Source: Branchiostoma floridae (Eukaryota > Chordata > Leptocardii > Amphioxiformes > Branchiostomatidae). From it: 64,000 bases of DNA. Numbering within the stretch: position 1 is the stretch's first letter; each line of letters begins with the position of its first letter. Below the pieces are notes generated by a model that was given only the letters and a program-made list of their open reading frames with translations, had not been told where the DNA came from and searched no databases. The stretch is from the NCBI RefSeq assembly GCF_000003815.2, contig NW_023365728.1:111640-175639 (forward strand). Reading direction: 5' to 3'. A program made the position numbers and the translations under genes. Below are positions 1 to 10,934 of the stretch, in pieces.

Positions 1-1180
1 TCGCCTGGCCTTCACCTGACTTTTTAAGGTGAAGAAGTGTTTCACTGTAACGGAAAGATAATTGCCCTGTTGACAGACCACTGCACTGCTCGGCCCTGAG
101 GGCTCAACTGAAGGATGGCGACTTGGAGACAGCGCCACCTTTTGGAAAAGTGGAGAAGTGCACCAGCGAGCCAAGAGGGCATCAAGGAGGGCATCAACAG
201 CCAGTGCTTATGCTGTCCTTAGGATACTGCAAGGCAGACTTCAAAGTAAATAATCTCCATGTCTTTATCTTTTTTATAGTTATATTTCATTTCATACCAC
301 AGGTATGGGTGAAATACATGATATTGTTTTGTAAAATAAATGTTTCTTCTTCTTGTATTTTATCTCTGTTATTTAGGGTCAAATGAGCTGAAATTTGGCA
401 CAAGGGTAGAAATAATTTTATTGAGTTATTTTGGCCATATTGTGACCAATGAAATGTATGTTTTGGCCTCCTGTGCCCTCGAATTACAACAGACTGAAAT
501 TTAGTATGCCATAAATGTACATATGCCCAATGGATTTCAATAACACTTTTGGCATAGGTTACATAAAAATGTTTAATTGAGAGATGAAAATGTACATTTT
601 TGGTTGCCGAATGACCTGAAATTGGACAACTCTATTTTGGCTAAGGTGATATTAGAATAGCTCATATTTGAGCTGCAGTAATTCTGGATTAGTCCATTTT
701 ACATGAAGGTGCCACTGGAAGAGTCTACTCTTGCCAGGAGGAATTTCTAAAATTCAATTCTGGACTTGGTGATTATTTGGGTAATGGTGCATTAAGCATG
801 GATATTCCTGTGCAAATCCGTTCTTCCGTAGGGGTCAAATCGGGAAGGCTCCATTTTGGACTGGAATGTCGACTTTGCAATCGTTCACTTTTGGTCAGAT
901 GTCATTTTGGAATGTTGCATTTTTTTGCGCTGGTGATTTTGGAAAAGTACATTTTTGTAGTTGAAGGGAAATAGAAAATATCCCGTATTTGCCTACAAAT
1001 GTTGCTCTTTTCTATACCTAATCTCTGTCTCTCTGTCTTGCTGTGTTTATTTCCCAGCTGACTTTCTCATTGTCTCAGGGCAGAATGTGCATGTGTAGCT
1101 GTAATTAGTACTCTTTATAAGTAAGACGCTTAGTCTTAGATATAAGAATACATGTACATTGTTGCTTATGAAATTAACAG
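1..1180. other. Intronic or 5' flanking DNA of the lectin gene, no exon recognised
   Basis: I recognise no gene or clear repeat here. The short open frames at 123-386 and 777-974 have no domain-like composition. The stretch precedes the first recognisable collagen exon, which begins in the middle of a codon, so at least one upstream exon must exist, probably left of the window. Confidence 0.5.
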
Positions 1181-4100
1181 GACTCGGATGTCTGTCTGGA
1201 AATGGAGATATCTGCTCCGAACTACAAGGCCCAGCAGGTCCACCTGGGGACTCTGGAAACGATGGAGCAGACGGACAACAAGGCCCACCCGGTCCACAAG
1301 GTCCAGTCGGTCCAGAAGGTTCAGTCGGTCCACAAGGTCCAGAAGGCCCGCCCGGTCCGCAAGGCCCGCCCGGTCCAGAAGGCCCGCAAGGCCCAGTGGG
1401 TCCACCCGGGCCTCCTGGGCAGGTAAACATCAGAACAAAGAAAAAATTGCCTCACTATGATGTTAGTGCATGAAGAAACAGGTTACACATCTTTGTGTGG
1501 GAGCGTGTGGCGCAGTGGCGGCGTGTTTGCCTCGTGACCGAGAGGTCGCGGGTTTGAATCCGGCTGCCGTGCGAACTCTTGTGCCTTTGAAAAAGGCACT
1601 TTACACGACTTTCCTCACATTACTTAGGTGAAAATGAGTACCGTCTAGGGCCGTTCCTCGGATAGGACGTGAAATGGAGGCCCCGTGTTCGGGGAGAGCC
1701 ACACCTCGAGCACGTAAAAGAACCTGCCACGTGTGCGATGGTGCGGTGTGAGCGGATAAAACCATTCCGGCCAAAATGGGGTAGGGGATTTCCCGTGCAG
1801 CCTCGTAACCCCCGCTTCGCCTATTGAGTCAGTGAAGTCAATGCAAGCTTGCCAAAGCTTGATGTTTCTGACTTAGGGAGAAGATATACTGCCACAGTTA
1901 TCGCTATGGGCCGCTCTTCATCTTCATGATGGTAACATCAGGCCCTACGAACCTACGAACTTTAGAAAAAAAGAAAGTACACAATGCAGTTTTAACTTAA
2001 TTCAAGTACCTGTGCGTGACCTGACATGTGGCTTTTCAAATCAGTGGATGTTGTAGGATTGCTTACTTATATTGCGATATGAGACTAGAATGTAGTTATT
2101 CAAAAAGCATCTCATTTCCAAGTTACTTTGCTTTGTGATTTGAGTCAATTGCTAGTTTTCTTGCCCCAAGGTCAACATTGAAAAACGCCGATTCAAGGCG
2201 ATATGTATCACCCCTGGTTGAATAAATAAACAAAGAAACAAATTTGATCAAGATACTGTTGATAAATCAAGATATTGTTGTAATATCCAGTGGTAAGAGT
2301 TTGCATAATGTGTCGAGAAGCTTCAGAATCAAAATCTAGAACGCCCTCTCAAGCTAATTAACTTAATGCAGGCTCTTAATATGACATGCAACCCCTTGGG
2401 ATCTACTGTGTTGTACAACGTAGGTGAATGTGTAACAGTGGGGTTCAAGCATCTCCGACCGACCATGCCAAACGGCTTTGAGCCTTTGAATCATTACAAT
2501 AACCTGTCACAATGGGCATTACACTACATTGTATTTCAAAATTCAAAATTGAGCTCTGCTATTAGTAATTTTTTTTCAGAGCAGACTACTGCATTGCAAA
2601 AGATGTCGGCTAGCTAGAATACTAGATTCTAGCTAGCCGACATGTTTTGCAATGAAGTCATCCCATGTTCTGCAATTTGTTTCAACTGATAGAAGTTGGT
2701 GTGATAGTATTCTTAACATGCACCTTGTTAATGTCTTTTACTTTTCTTGTCCGGATGCCACATAAACCCCTTAACTTTGTCACAACATCATATTCATTCA
2801 CCTTATTTACAGTGTTCCTGTACGGAGTCAACCACTGCAACCCCCGTAACCACGACTGCAGACCCACGGGTTACACCTGAGGCACCGCAGGTCACACCTG
2901 AGGCACCACAGGTCACACCTGAGGCACCAGAGGTCACACCTGAAGCACCAGAGGTCACACCTGAGGCACCACAGGTCACACCTGAGGCACCACAGGTCAC
3001 ACCTGAGGCACCACAGGTCACACCTGAGGCACCACAGGTCACACCTGAGGCACCACAGGTCACACCTGAGGCACCACAGGTCACACCTGAAGCACCACAG
3101 GTCACACCTGAGGCACCACAGGTCACACCTGAGGCACCACAAGTCACACCTGAGGCACCACAGGTCACACCTGAGGCACCACAGGTCACACCTGAGGCAC
3201 CACAGGTCACACCTGAGGCACCACAGGTCACACCTGAGGCACCACAGGTCACACCTGAGGCACCACAGGTCACACCTGTGGTAACCATGGCTACAGCTCC
3301 TCCCACAGGTGAGTCTCACGGTCCTGATGCTGCACGTTCTCGTGCCTTACACGTCTGACGTCACCGTTGGGTTGTGCAGACCTCAATGGGGGAAACATAT
3401 ATGCATGATTTTGGTAGGATGTTCTGTACGCACAAAGTAAGGAACATTTAGCCAAAGTGTACAATATCAAGTAAGCATGTATTATTGATTATGGTATGTA
3501 TGACATACCTTCATCAAGTGATGTTTACTTTTTGGAGTGATCTTATTCTCATGGATTATGCAAATAAGGTGTAAATGTAGGACGGTTTCCTTTTGCCTGT
3601 ACTGTTTCCACCATGGTGTCTACAAACTCTCTCTGGGATGCCCTAACATCGGCTCCCCGTCCATCCGCCTTGTCGTGGTGTGAGAGCCCGAATGTACCAA
3701 TCTCCTAGTCCCGGGGTAGGTGGCACGTTCCTACTCTGTAACCTCGAATGAGGGGGTGGAGCTTGGGTAGTCGCTAAAGGATGGACCTCGCCCCTCACCC
3801 AAGAGGTTAAAATGGGTTGGCGTAGGGTCAACTACCCTACCTGTAAAACAGCCACCAGTTACAGAAGCACCGATGATAAGAATCCAAAAACCCGTCATGG
3901 GCAAGGAAGGGTCTCCACAAAGGGGGCTTATGACGCAGGGCAGTGAAAGCCGCAAGGAAGCTGCAAGGCCGACTCCCCTTCTGACGCCCAAGACAACCAC
4001 AAAGATAGGTACATGGAATGTAAGAACTATGTACGAAACAGGGAGGACAGCACAGGTAGCAAAGGAAATGAGGAGCTACAATATCTCACTACTAGGGCTG

Positions 4101-7100
4101 AGTGAAACAAGATGGCTACAGGCTGGGCAGCTGAGGCTAGCTACAGGAGAGACGCTACTGTACTCTGGACACACAGAAGATGGAGCTCCCCACACAGAGG
4201 GAGTCGCCATGATGCTGTCACAGGAAGCACAGAGGGCACTCATTGGCTGGGAACCTGTCAGCTCACGCATCATTACTGCCAAGTTTGCCACCAAGAAAAG
4301 CAACATCAACATGAATGTCATACAGTGCTATGCACCTACTAATGATGCAGAGGAAGAGAAGAAGGACGCATTCTACCAGCAACTCCAAGCTGTCTTGGAT
4401 AAGAACAGAAACAAGGACATCACTTTACTTATGGGGGACCTCAATGCCAAGGTAGGAGCGGATAACACGGGTCATGAGGAGGTAATGGGAATGGAAGGAC
4501 TAGGAAAGATGAATGACAATGGGGAAAGGTTTACAGACCTGTGTTCGCTCAACCAACTGGTGATTGGAGGAAGCATCTTCATGCACAAGAGAATACACAA
4601 GGCCACATGGAGATCACCGGACCATGTTACAGAAAACCAAATCGACCACATGTGCATTAACCAGAAGTTCCGACGACTGTGGAGTGATGTAAGGGTGATG
4701 AGGGGAGCAGATGTGTCATCAGACCACCACCTTCTGGTGATGTCAGCACGACTGAGGCTGAAGAAGTATTCCACAAACACCAACCCCCGCAAAAGATTCA
4801 ACGTAGGCCTGCTTAAGGACAAAGACATCCAGACATCATTCAAGCTAAGCCTGTCTAACAGGTTCCAACCTCTGCAGGAACTCTTTAAAGAGGAGGATAC
4901 AGACATTGAGAACCAGTGGCAACAGGTCAAGAAGGGGTGGCTGGACACATGTGAAGAGGTCTTAGGTAAGAAGAAACCAGAACACAAGGAGTGGATCTCC
5001 TTCAGCACTCTACAGAAGCTGGAAACAAGGAAGCAAAAGAAAACTGTACTGAACACAAGCCGGACACGATCAGAGAAGATGAAGGCACAGGAAGCATACA
5101 CAGCTGCTGACAAGGAGGTCAAAAAGAGCATCAAGAAGGATAAGAGGGACCATTTTGAGGACCTAGCTAGACAGGCAGAGGAAGCAGCGGGGAAGGGAAA
5201 CCTGAGAGACCTCTACATGACAACAAGGAAACTAGCAGGTAAATTCCAACAAGTAGACAAGCCTGTGAAGGACAAAGAGGGTAACCCACTCACAACAACA
5301 GAAGAACAACTGAGAAGATGGGCAGAGCATTTCAAAGAACTGTTAAACAGACCAGCACCTGAAGCACCGCCAGACATCCCACCGGCTGACTCAGAGCTAC
5401 CCATCAACACTCTGGCAAACCCACAAAGATAGAGATCAAGAAAGCCATCATGTCCCTAAAGAATGGAAAGTCAGCAGGACCAGATGAAGTGCCGGCAGAA
5501 GCCCTCAAAGCAGACATAGCAGGCTCAGTCAACATGCTACATAGTCTTTTTGGTAGAATATGGGAGGAGGAGCAAGTTCCCTCTGAGTGGAGAGAAGGCA
5601 TTCTTGTCAAACTACCAAAGAAGGGAGATCTGAGCAACTGTAGCAACTACAGGGGGATCATGCTGCTATCAACAGCAGGGAAAGTCTTTAACAGAATTCT
5701 CCTGTGGAGAATGAGGGATGCAGTGGATGCGAAGCTGCGGGATGAGCAGGCAGGCTTCCGCAAGAACAGGTCCTGTGCCGATCAGATTGCCACCTTACGC
5801 ATCATAATAGAACAGTCACTGGAATGGAACTCCCCTCTATACATCAACTTCATAGACTACGAAAAGGCCTTCGACAGCATAGACAGAGCCACCTTGTGGA
5901 AGTTGCTGAAACACTACGGATTACCACAGAAGTTCATATCTTTAATCCAGAGCACATATGAGGATATGAAGTGTAGAGTAGCACATGCAGGACAACTGAC
6001 AGAAAGCTTTGACGTGAACACAGGAGTAAGGCAGGGATGCTTACTATCACCGCTTCTTTTCCTCCTGAGTGTTGACTGGATTATGAGGACAACTACAAAG
6101 GGGAAGAGAAATGGGATCCAGTGGACGCTCTGGTCACAGCTAGAAGACCTGGACTTTGCCGACGACCTGGCACTTCTCTCACACAACCACAAACAGATGC
6201 AGGATAAAACAGCCCATCTGGATGCAACATCACTGAGTACAGGGCTCAAGATCAGTAGAAAGAAGACAGAACTCATGAAAATCAACACTACAAACAGTAC
6301 ACCAGTCACAATTGGAGGTGAAGAAGTGAAGGAGACAGAGTCCTTTGTTTACCTGGGAAGTGTGGTAGACCACCACGGGGGCACGGATAAGGATGTTACA
6401 GCTAGGATAGGGAAAGCGAGAGCAGCTTTCATCATGCTGAAGAACGTCTGGGCCTCCAGGGTGATACGGGTAGCCACCAAACTCCGCATCTTCAACTCCA
6501 ACATTAAGTCAGTACTGCTCTATGGATCCGAGACCTGGAGAACAACAAAAGCAACGCAGCACAGGATACAAACCTTCATTAACACTTGTCTGAGAAGGAT
6601 CTTTAAAATCAAGTGGTCAGACAGGATCAGCAACCTGGAGCTGTGGGACAGAGCAGGACAAGAACCAGTGGTCAGTCAGATACTCAAGAGGAAGTGGTCC
6701 TGGATAGGGCACACTCTCCGGAAGCCAACATCCAGCATTACACACCAGGCTCTGACTTGGAACCCTCAGGGCAAGCGGAAGAGGGGGAGGCCCAGGAATA
6801 GCTGGAGGAGAGATACGGAGGAAGAGATGAAGAGTATCAGCAACAGCTGGCAGGATCTGAGGAAGAAAGCCCAGAGGAGGGTACAATGGAGGACCATCAT
6901 CGGTGGCCTATGTTCTGACCGGAACAAAGGGCCCAAGTAAGTAAGTAAGTCTACAAACTCCAACACATCAACACTTTATCTTCAGATGGCGTTGTTCTAT
7001 AGCAAGCTAACATAAACTCTGTTCCCTGCTTCTTACAATTTCCCAGGGGTGGACTGTTCTGCACTGCATGCTTCTGGACAGACGACCAGTGGAGTCTACA

Positions 7101-10100
7101 CCCTCACCTCCGGAGTACAGGCCTACTGTGATATGGAGACAGCAGGTAAATACAGTTTATTGTTGAACGACACACGTGGATCTGTCCTATACTCAGATAT
7201 GTCATTAACATACACCTGTTTGAGTTCCCCATTAAACCACATCACACAAGGCACAGCCCACTCACCTGTCCCAAAAATGCAGATGCAAACTCAATTGCAG
7301 AAATGCGATATCACTATGCACTCTCCTATTGGTAGAATGGCTATTTTGATAGAAAACCAATGTCGATTCGTTCTTATCACATTTACATGTGAGTGTTTGT
7401 CCTTTTGGCACCCTGACAAGTAACTGTACATTTTGTACAGGAGGCGGGTGGACTGTGATCCAGCGGCGGCAGGACGGGTCGGTTCCCTTCAACCGGACCT
7501 GGGAGGAGTACAAACTGGGCTTTGGGAACACGAGCGGGGAGTACTGGCTGGGGAACGACAACATCCACCTGCTGACCAGCCAGGAGAACTTCACCCTGCG
7601 TGTGGATTTGATGGACTGGGGAGGTCAGACAGCTTACGCAGAATACAGTCTCTTCAGGTTGGTCATTTCTTTTATTTTTTTTACAGTTAGGAAGTTCCGT
7701 GGAACTTGCTTCTTTATTTTATTTTTTTCATTTATTTGAAAGCATTTTTCTGTTCAGAATTCAGAGAAATTCATAGCTTACATTTGGGTCCATTAATGTC
7801 TCCATCCAGGGTGTCCGGTGAGTCTAACGGGTACCGGCTGCACATTTCCGGGTATTCAGGCACCGCGGGAGACTCCATGACTGGCCTGTCCTCCAACAAC
7901 GGGCAGAGGTTCTCCACTGTGGACAGGGACAATGATGCCTATAGGGGTGTCCATTGTTCCCAGCAGCTCGGAGAGGCCGGCTGGTGGTTTGAGGCCTGCG
8001 GCCTGTCCTACCTCAACGGCCGCTACCTGGGCAACTGTGGGTACTCCTGTCTGTACCTGCAAGGTGTGGTGTGGTACCCCTGGAGAAACGGGAGATACTC
8101 CCTGAAGTCTGTGTCTATGAAAATCAGGCCAGCTGCAAACCCACAGGTCACACCTGAGGCTCCACAAGTCACACCAGAAGTCACACCTGTGGTAACCACG
8201 ACTACAGCTCCTCCCACAGGTAAGTCAAGCATCTCACGGTCCTGATGCTGCACGTTCTCCTGTCGTGCGTGAGTTGTCTGATGTCACAGGTGTGTCACCT
8301 TTGTCAAATGATGTTTTGTTTACCTTTTTAGTGATGTATCTCATAGATGTCATGAATTATACAAATAATGTCCTCCTGTGTGTAAATGTAAGATGGTTTC
8401 CTGTGGCCTATACTGATGGACCTTCCCCACTGTGATACATTAACAATGTTTTCATCATGGTACGTACAAACTTCAACACATCAACACTTTATCTTCAGAT
8501 GGCGTTTTCCTATAGCAAGCTAACATTAGCTCTGTCCCCTGCTACTTACCATTTCCCAGAGGTGGACTGTTCTGCACTGCATGCTTCTGGACAGACGACC
8601 AGTGGAGTCTACACCCTCACCTCCGGAGTACAGGCCTACTGTGATATGGAGACAGCAGGTAAATACTGTTTATTGTTGAACGACACACGTGGATCTGTCC
8701 TATACTCAGGTATGTCGTTAACATACACCTGTTTGAGTTCCCCATTAAACCACATAACACAAGGCACAGCCCACTCACCTGTCCCAAAAATGCAGATGCA
8801 AACTCAATTGCAGAAATGCGATATCACTATGCACTCTCTTATTGGTAGAATGGCTATTTTGATAGAAAACCAATGTCGATTCGTTCTTATCACATTTACA
8901 TGTGAGTGTTTGTCCTTTTGGCACCCTGACACGTAACTGTACATTTTGTACAGGAGGCGGGTGGACTGTGATCCAGCGGCGGCAGGACGGGTCGGTTCCC
9001 TTCAACCGGACCTGGGAGGAGTACAAACTGGGCTTTGGGAACCTGAGCGGGGAGTACTGGCTGGGGAACGACAACATCCACCTGCTGACCAGTCAGACGG
9101 ATTATACCCTGCGTGTAGACTTGGTGGATTATAGCGGGTTTGACTTATATAATACAGCTTACGAAGAGTACAGCTCCTTCAGGTTTGTGCCATCGATATT
9201 AACTCCTTCTTGTCAACAGTACATGATATTATGTATATTGAGAGAAGACAATCACTTGCATTAAAAGTGAAGTAAACTGGTTCTGTGTTTACCTCAACCT
9301 CTCATCAGATAATCTCCTTTTTGCTAAAATTGTACATGCACTTCGCTAAATCTACCTGCAAGATCTCATGCAAATTTTCAGAATCATAAGCATAAAAGGC
9401 CCCAAACAGTAGTAAAAAAAAATCATCGCTTACTAGAGTTTGTAATGTATCAGAAACAATGACAAAACTGCTTAATTTTACCTTTTGAATCTTTTGAATT
9501 CTAAGCAGCTTGAGACAAGTTGCTGTTAATTTGATATTGACCAGTCCCAACATTTGTGCGAGGCACCAACTGCAATGTCACAAACCTAAATAGGGGGCGC
9601 TGCAGCTTTTCCAATGGCAAATCTGAAATTTGTCAACACCAGGTGTCACTGATTATTTACCTTTATTTGGCATTTTTTGCAAGTTTTGTCTTCCTCTGTC
9701 ATGAAAAAGCTAACTGATGTGCAGTTTGGTTCTGCCTTATGGGCAGCTATATCAAGCACTAGCAATGGAACATCCGTCACATAGACAAGTCCATTTTGCA
9801 TAGATAGGGGTGTTCTGGAAGATTCCATTCTTGTTTTGGTGGGCTTATTAAAATCAATTTTTTTCACTTCAGAAAAGGATATAATCATGCACTTAGTCTA
9901 TTTTGTAGCGTATCAATAAGCTGAGGTTAAATTCCTTCAAAACTGCAAGAAATTTTGCACTGAAGATTACGTTTTACAAAAACTGGTGAAACTGTCATCA
10001 GACACCCCACTGTGCAGTCAGGCACACAAGACAGCGATAATCCAGATGTGGGCGTGTTTCCCTGGGAAGCATGGAGGTCCATGTAGGAAGATCACAATTT

Positions 10101-10641
10101 GCAGACATGTTTGTATGAATAAAACTATGATGCACGGATGTTGAACTTCTCTCACTGAACCTTGGTATTCAACGCTAAAGGGTTACTAGATTTAGCTTTC
10201 TATGTAAAAAAAATGGTAAGAAAATCAACTTTTTGTATTGTCCAAATATTACGTAGTTTATTAGCTTTCAGAAAACAACGTCACTTACATTTATGTGCAA
10301 TACTTTCCCCATCCAGGGTGTCCAGTGAGTCGGACCAGTACCGGCTGCACATTTCCGGCTATTCGGGCACCGCGGGGAACAGCATGAGGACTAACGACGG
10401 GTGGTGGTTCTCTACTTTGGACAGGGACAACGATATCGACAGACTCCATTGTTCCCAGTGGCACGGTCAGGCCGGCTGGTGGTTTAGAGGTTATAAGTGC
10501 ACCGACTCCAACCTGAACGGCCGCTACCTGGGCGACTGTGTGGGCTACTGGTGCCAAGTCTTGGAAGGCATGTTTTGGTACACCTGGAGACACAGGATTC
10601 GATCCCTGAAGGCTTCGTCTATGAAAATCAGGCCAAATTGA
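1181..10641 (+). CDS. Collagen-like, tandem fibrinogen-domain (ficolin-like) secreted lectin, 5' end missing
   Basis: Exons are 1181-1422, 2813-3308, 7047-7145, 7441-7657, 7810-8219, 8560-8658, 8954-9182 and 10317-10641. All have AG/GT borders and compatible phases (0,1,1,2,1,1,2), giving at least 704 residues and ending in MKIRPN-stop. Exon 1 encodes about 21 Gly-X-Y triplets. Exon 2 is a Thr/Pro/Glu stalk of VTPEAPQ repeats. Exons 3-5 and 6-8 each encode one fibrinogen-related domain (DCSALHASG..., [30 protein letters not shown], the calcium-loop motif [13 protein letters not shown] or YLNGRYLG, and a final MKIRP). Proteins of this type (ficolins, tachylectin-like FReDs) are normally secreted and bind acetylated sugars through the FReD. 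Two FReDs in one chain joined by a second short stalk (8140-8219) is unusual. The start codon and signal peptide lie outside what can be seen. Domain calls are firm; ligand and immune role are inference. Confidence 0.85.
1499..1965 (+). mobile_element. tRNA-derived SINE
   Basis: The 5' end carries an RNA polymerase III A box (TGGCGCAGTGG, 1508-1518) and a B box (GGTTTGAATCC, 1551-1561) at tRNA-like spacing. A tRNA-unrelated body follows, with a stretch on precursor-like spacing and a conserved-looking tail near 1800-1930. It lies in the intron after the collagen exon. It is not a functional tRNA, since no acceptor stem pairs. The end position is approximate. Confidence 0.7.
2590..2656. repeat. 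Long near-perfect hairpin
   Basis: Two arms of about 30 bases (beginning GCATTGCAAAA and containing GTCGGCTAGCTAGAAT) are inverted around a 5-base loop near 2623. It lies in the intron before the stalk exon. It looks like a foldback element or a minimal MITE; I could not define a convincing target duplication. Confidence 0.6.
2870..3277 (+). repeat. 21-bp coding minisatellite (VTPEAPQ stalk)
   Basis: Nineteen full 21-bp units plus a partial one lie wholly inside exon 2 of the lectin gene. Each unit encodes VTPEAPQ, with a few Q-to-E variants near the start. The period is a multiple of three, so copy-number change keeps frame. The product is a Thr/Pro-rich, probably O-glycosylated spacer between collagen and FReD. 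A shorter remnant of the same repeat joins the two FReDs at 8140-8190. Confidence 0.9.
3873..5432 (+). pseudogene. LINE ORF, 5' part: apurinic-type endonuclease
   Basis: This 519-residue frame carries the endonuclease/exonuclease/phosphatase fold motifs in order: TWNVR (47-51), SETRW (77-81), GDLNAKVG (188-195), QIDHM (256-260) and SSDHH (282-286). The catalytic Glu, Asp/Asn and final Asp-His are all present. The domain nicks target DNA to prime reverse transcription. A lysine-rich linker follows. The frame stops at 5430-5432 just before the reverse transcriptase, which continues in another frame from about 5425. In related LINEs both are one polyprotein, so this copy is disabled by a small indel. 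Confidence 0.85.
5450..6940 (+). pseudogene. LINE ORF, 3' part: reverse transcriptase
   Basis: This 496-residue frame has reverse transcriptase blocks NYRGIMLLS (67-75), [12 protein letters not shown] (101-112), the [10 protein letters not shown] block (134-143), [13 protein letters not shown] (192-204) and the catalytic FADD (236-239). A C-terminal basic region with GRPRNSWRR follows, as in many non-LTR elements. The ATG at 5450 is simply the first methionine after the frameshift; coding similarity begins upstream in this frame. The stop at 6938-6940 overlaps the start of the TAAG tail. Confidence 0.85.
6961..9182 (+). repeat. Tandem duplication of the FReD module (copy A 6961-7657, copy B 8465-9182)
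   Basis: Exons 7047-7145/8560-8658 and 7441-7657/8954-9182 are near-identical. The intron between them is 295 bases in both copies (7146-7440, 8659-8953) and almost unchanged, including the non-coding stretch with many short blocks. The flanking intron 5' of each copy also matches. The next intron differs greatly (152 versus 1134 bases). High intron identity points to recent duplication or gene conversion. Confidence 0.85.
9183..10316 (+). other. Last intron of the lectin gene, no further feature
   Basis: This 1134-base intron starts GTTTGT and ends ATCCAG. It is AT-rich, and I see no element or exon in it. The short minus-strand frames at 9305-9553 and 9646-9888 have no recognisable motif. 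Confidence 0.6.
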
Positions 10642-10928
10642 TTACTGCATTTGCTCTAACTACATCTGATCACACCCAGTTATCAGAAATTGCTTAATCC
10701 AACATAAATTTAGTCTACAATGCTGACAAGTAACATTCTCTATTATAGGGGTTTTGTTTGGTACAAACAACATATGGTGAGTGTCAGAACTTCCAGACTT
10801 TGTGCCCTCTTTAGCAACAAGAGCTGTGAGAAATATTAGGGCATTGCTGTCATTGTCGCAGCAAAACCGTGTAATGTTTTGTTAAAACATCGCAACATGT
10901 CGCCATCGACCGTCATGAACTATCTTGG

Positions 10929-10934
10929 AATAAA
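10929..10934 (+). promoter_or_regulatory. Polyadenylation signal AATAAA of the lectin gene
   Basis: This canonical AATAAA lies about 290 bases after the lectin stop codon, followed by TG-rich sequence. It is the first perfect hexamer downstream of the stop that I noted. Confidence 0.5.

Larger units (their letters stand above)
3630..6948 (+). mobile_element. Nearly full-length APE-type non-LTR retrotransposon (RTE-like LINE)
   Basis: The element is flanked by a 12-bp target duplication GTCTACAAACTC (3618-3629 and 6949-6960) and ends in a short TAAG-type repeat tail. It has about 240 bases of 5' leader, an apurinic endonuclease region and a reverse transcriptase in one orientation, split by a frameshift near 5420-5440. 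It sits in intron 2 of the lectin gene in sense orientation. The duplicated copy of this intron, near 8457-8510, lacks the element and acts as an empty site. The clade assignment (RTE or RTEX-like) is tentative. Confidence 0.9.

Noticed and set aside
1499-1575. tRNA gene
   Set aside because: Only the A and B boxes are tRNA-like. No acceptor or anticodon stem forms, and a long non-tRNA body follows, as in a SINE.
2870-3277. Regular 21-base repeat considered as a CRISPR-like array
   Set aside because: Units are contiguous, in frame and without spacers, and the genome is eukaryotic.
2803-3319. Long minus-strand open frames over the VTPEAPQ array
   Set aside because: They are by-products of a 21-base period. 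The plus-strand frame fits exon borders and phases of the lectin gene.
4076-6966. Minus-strand frames of 80-220 residues across the LINE
   Set aside because: Shadows of the endonuclease and reverse transcriptase frames, with no motifs of their own.
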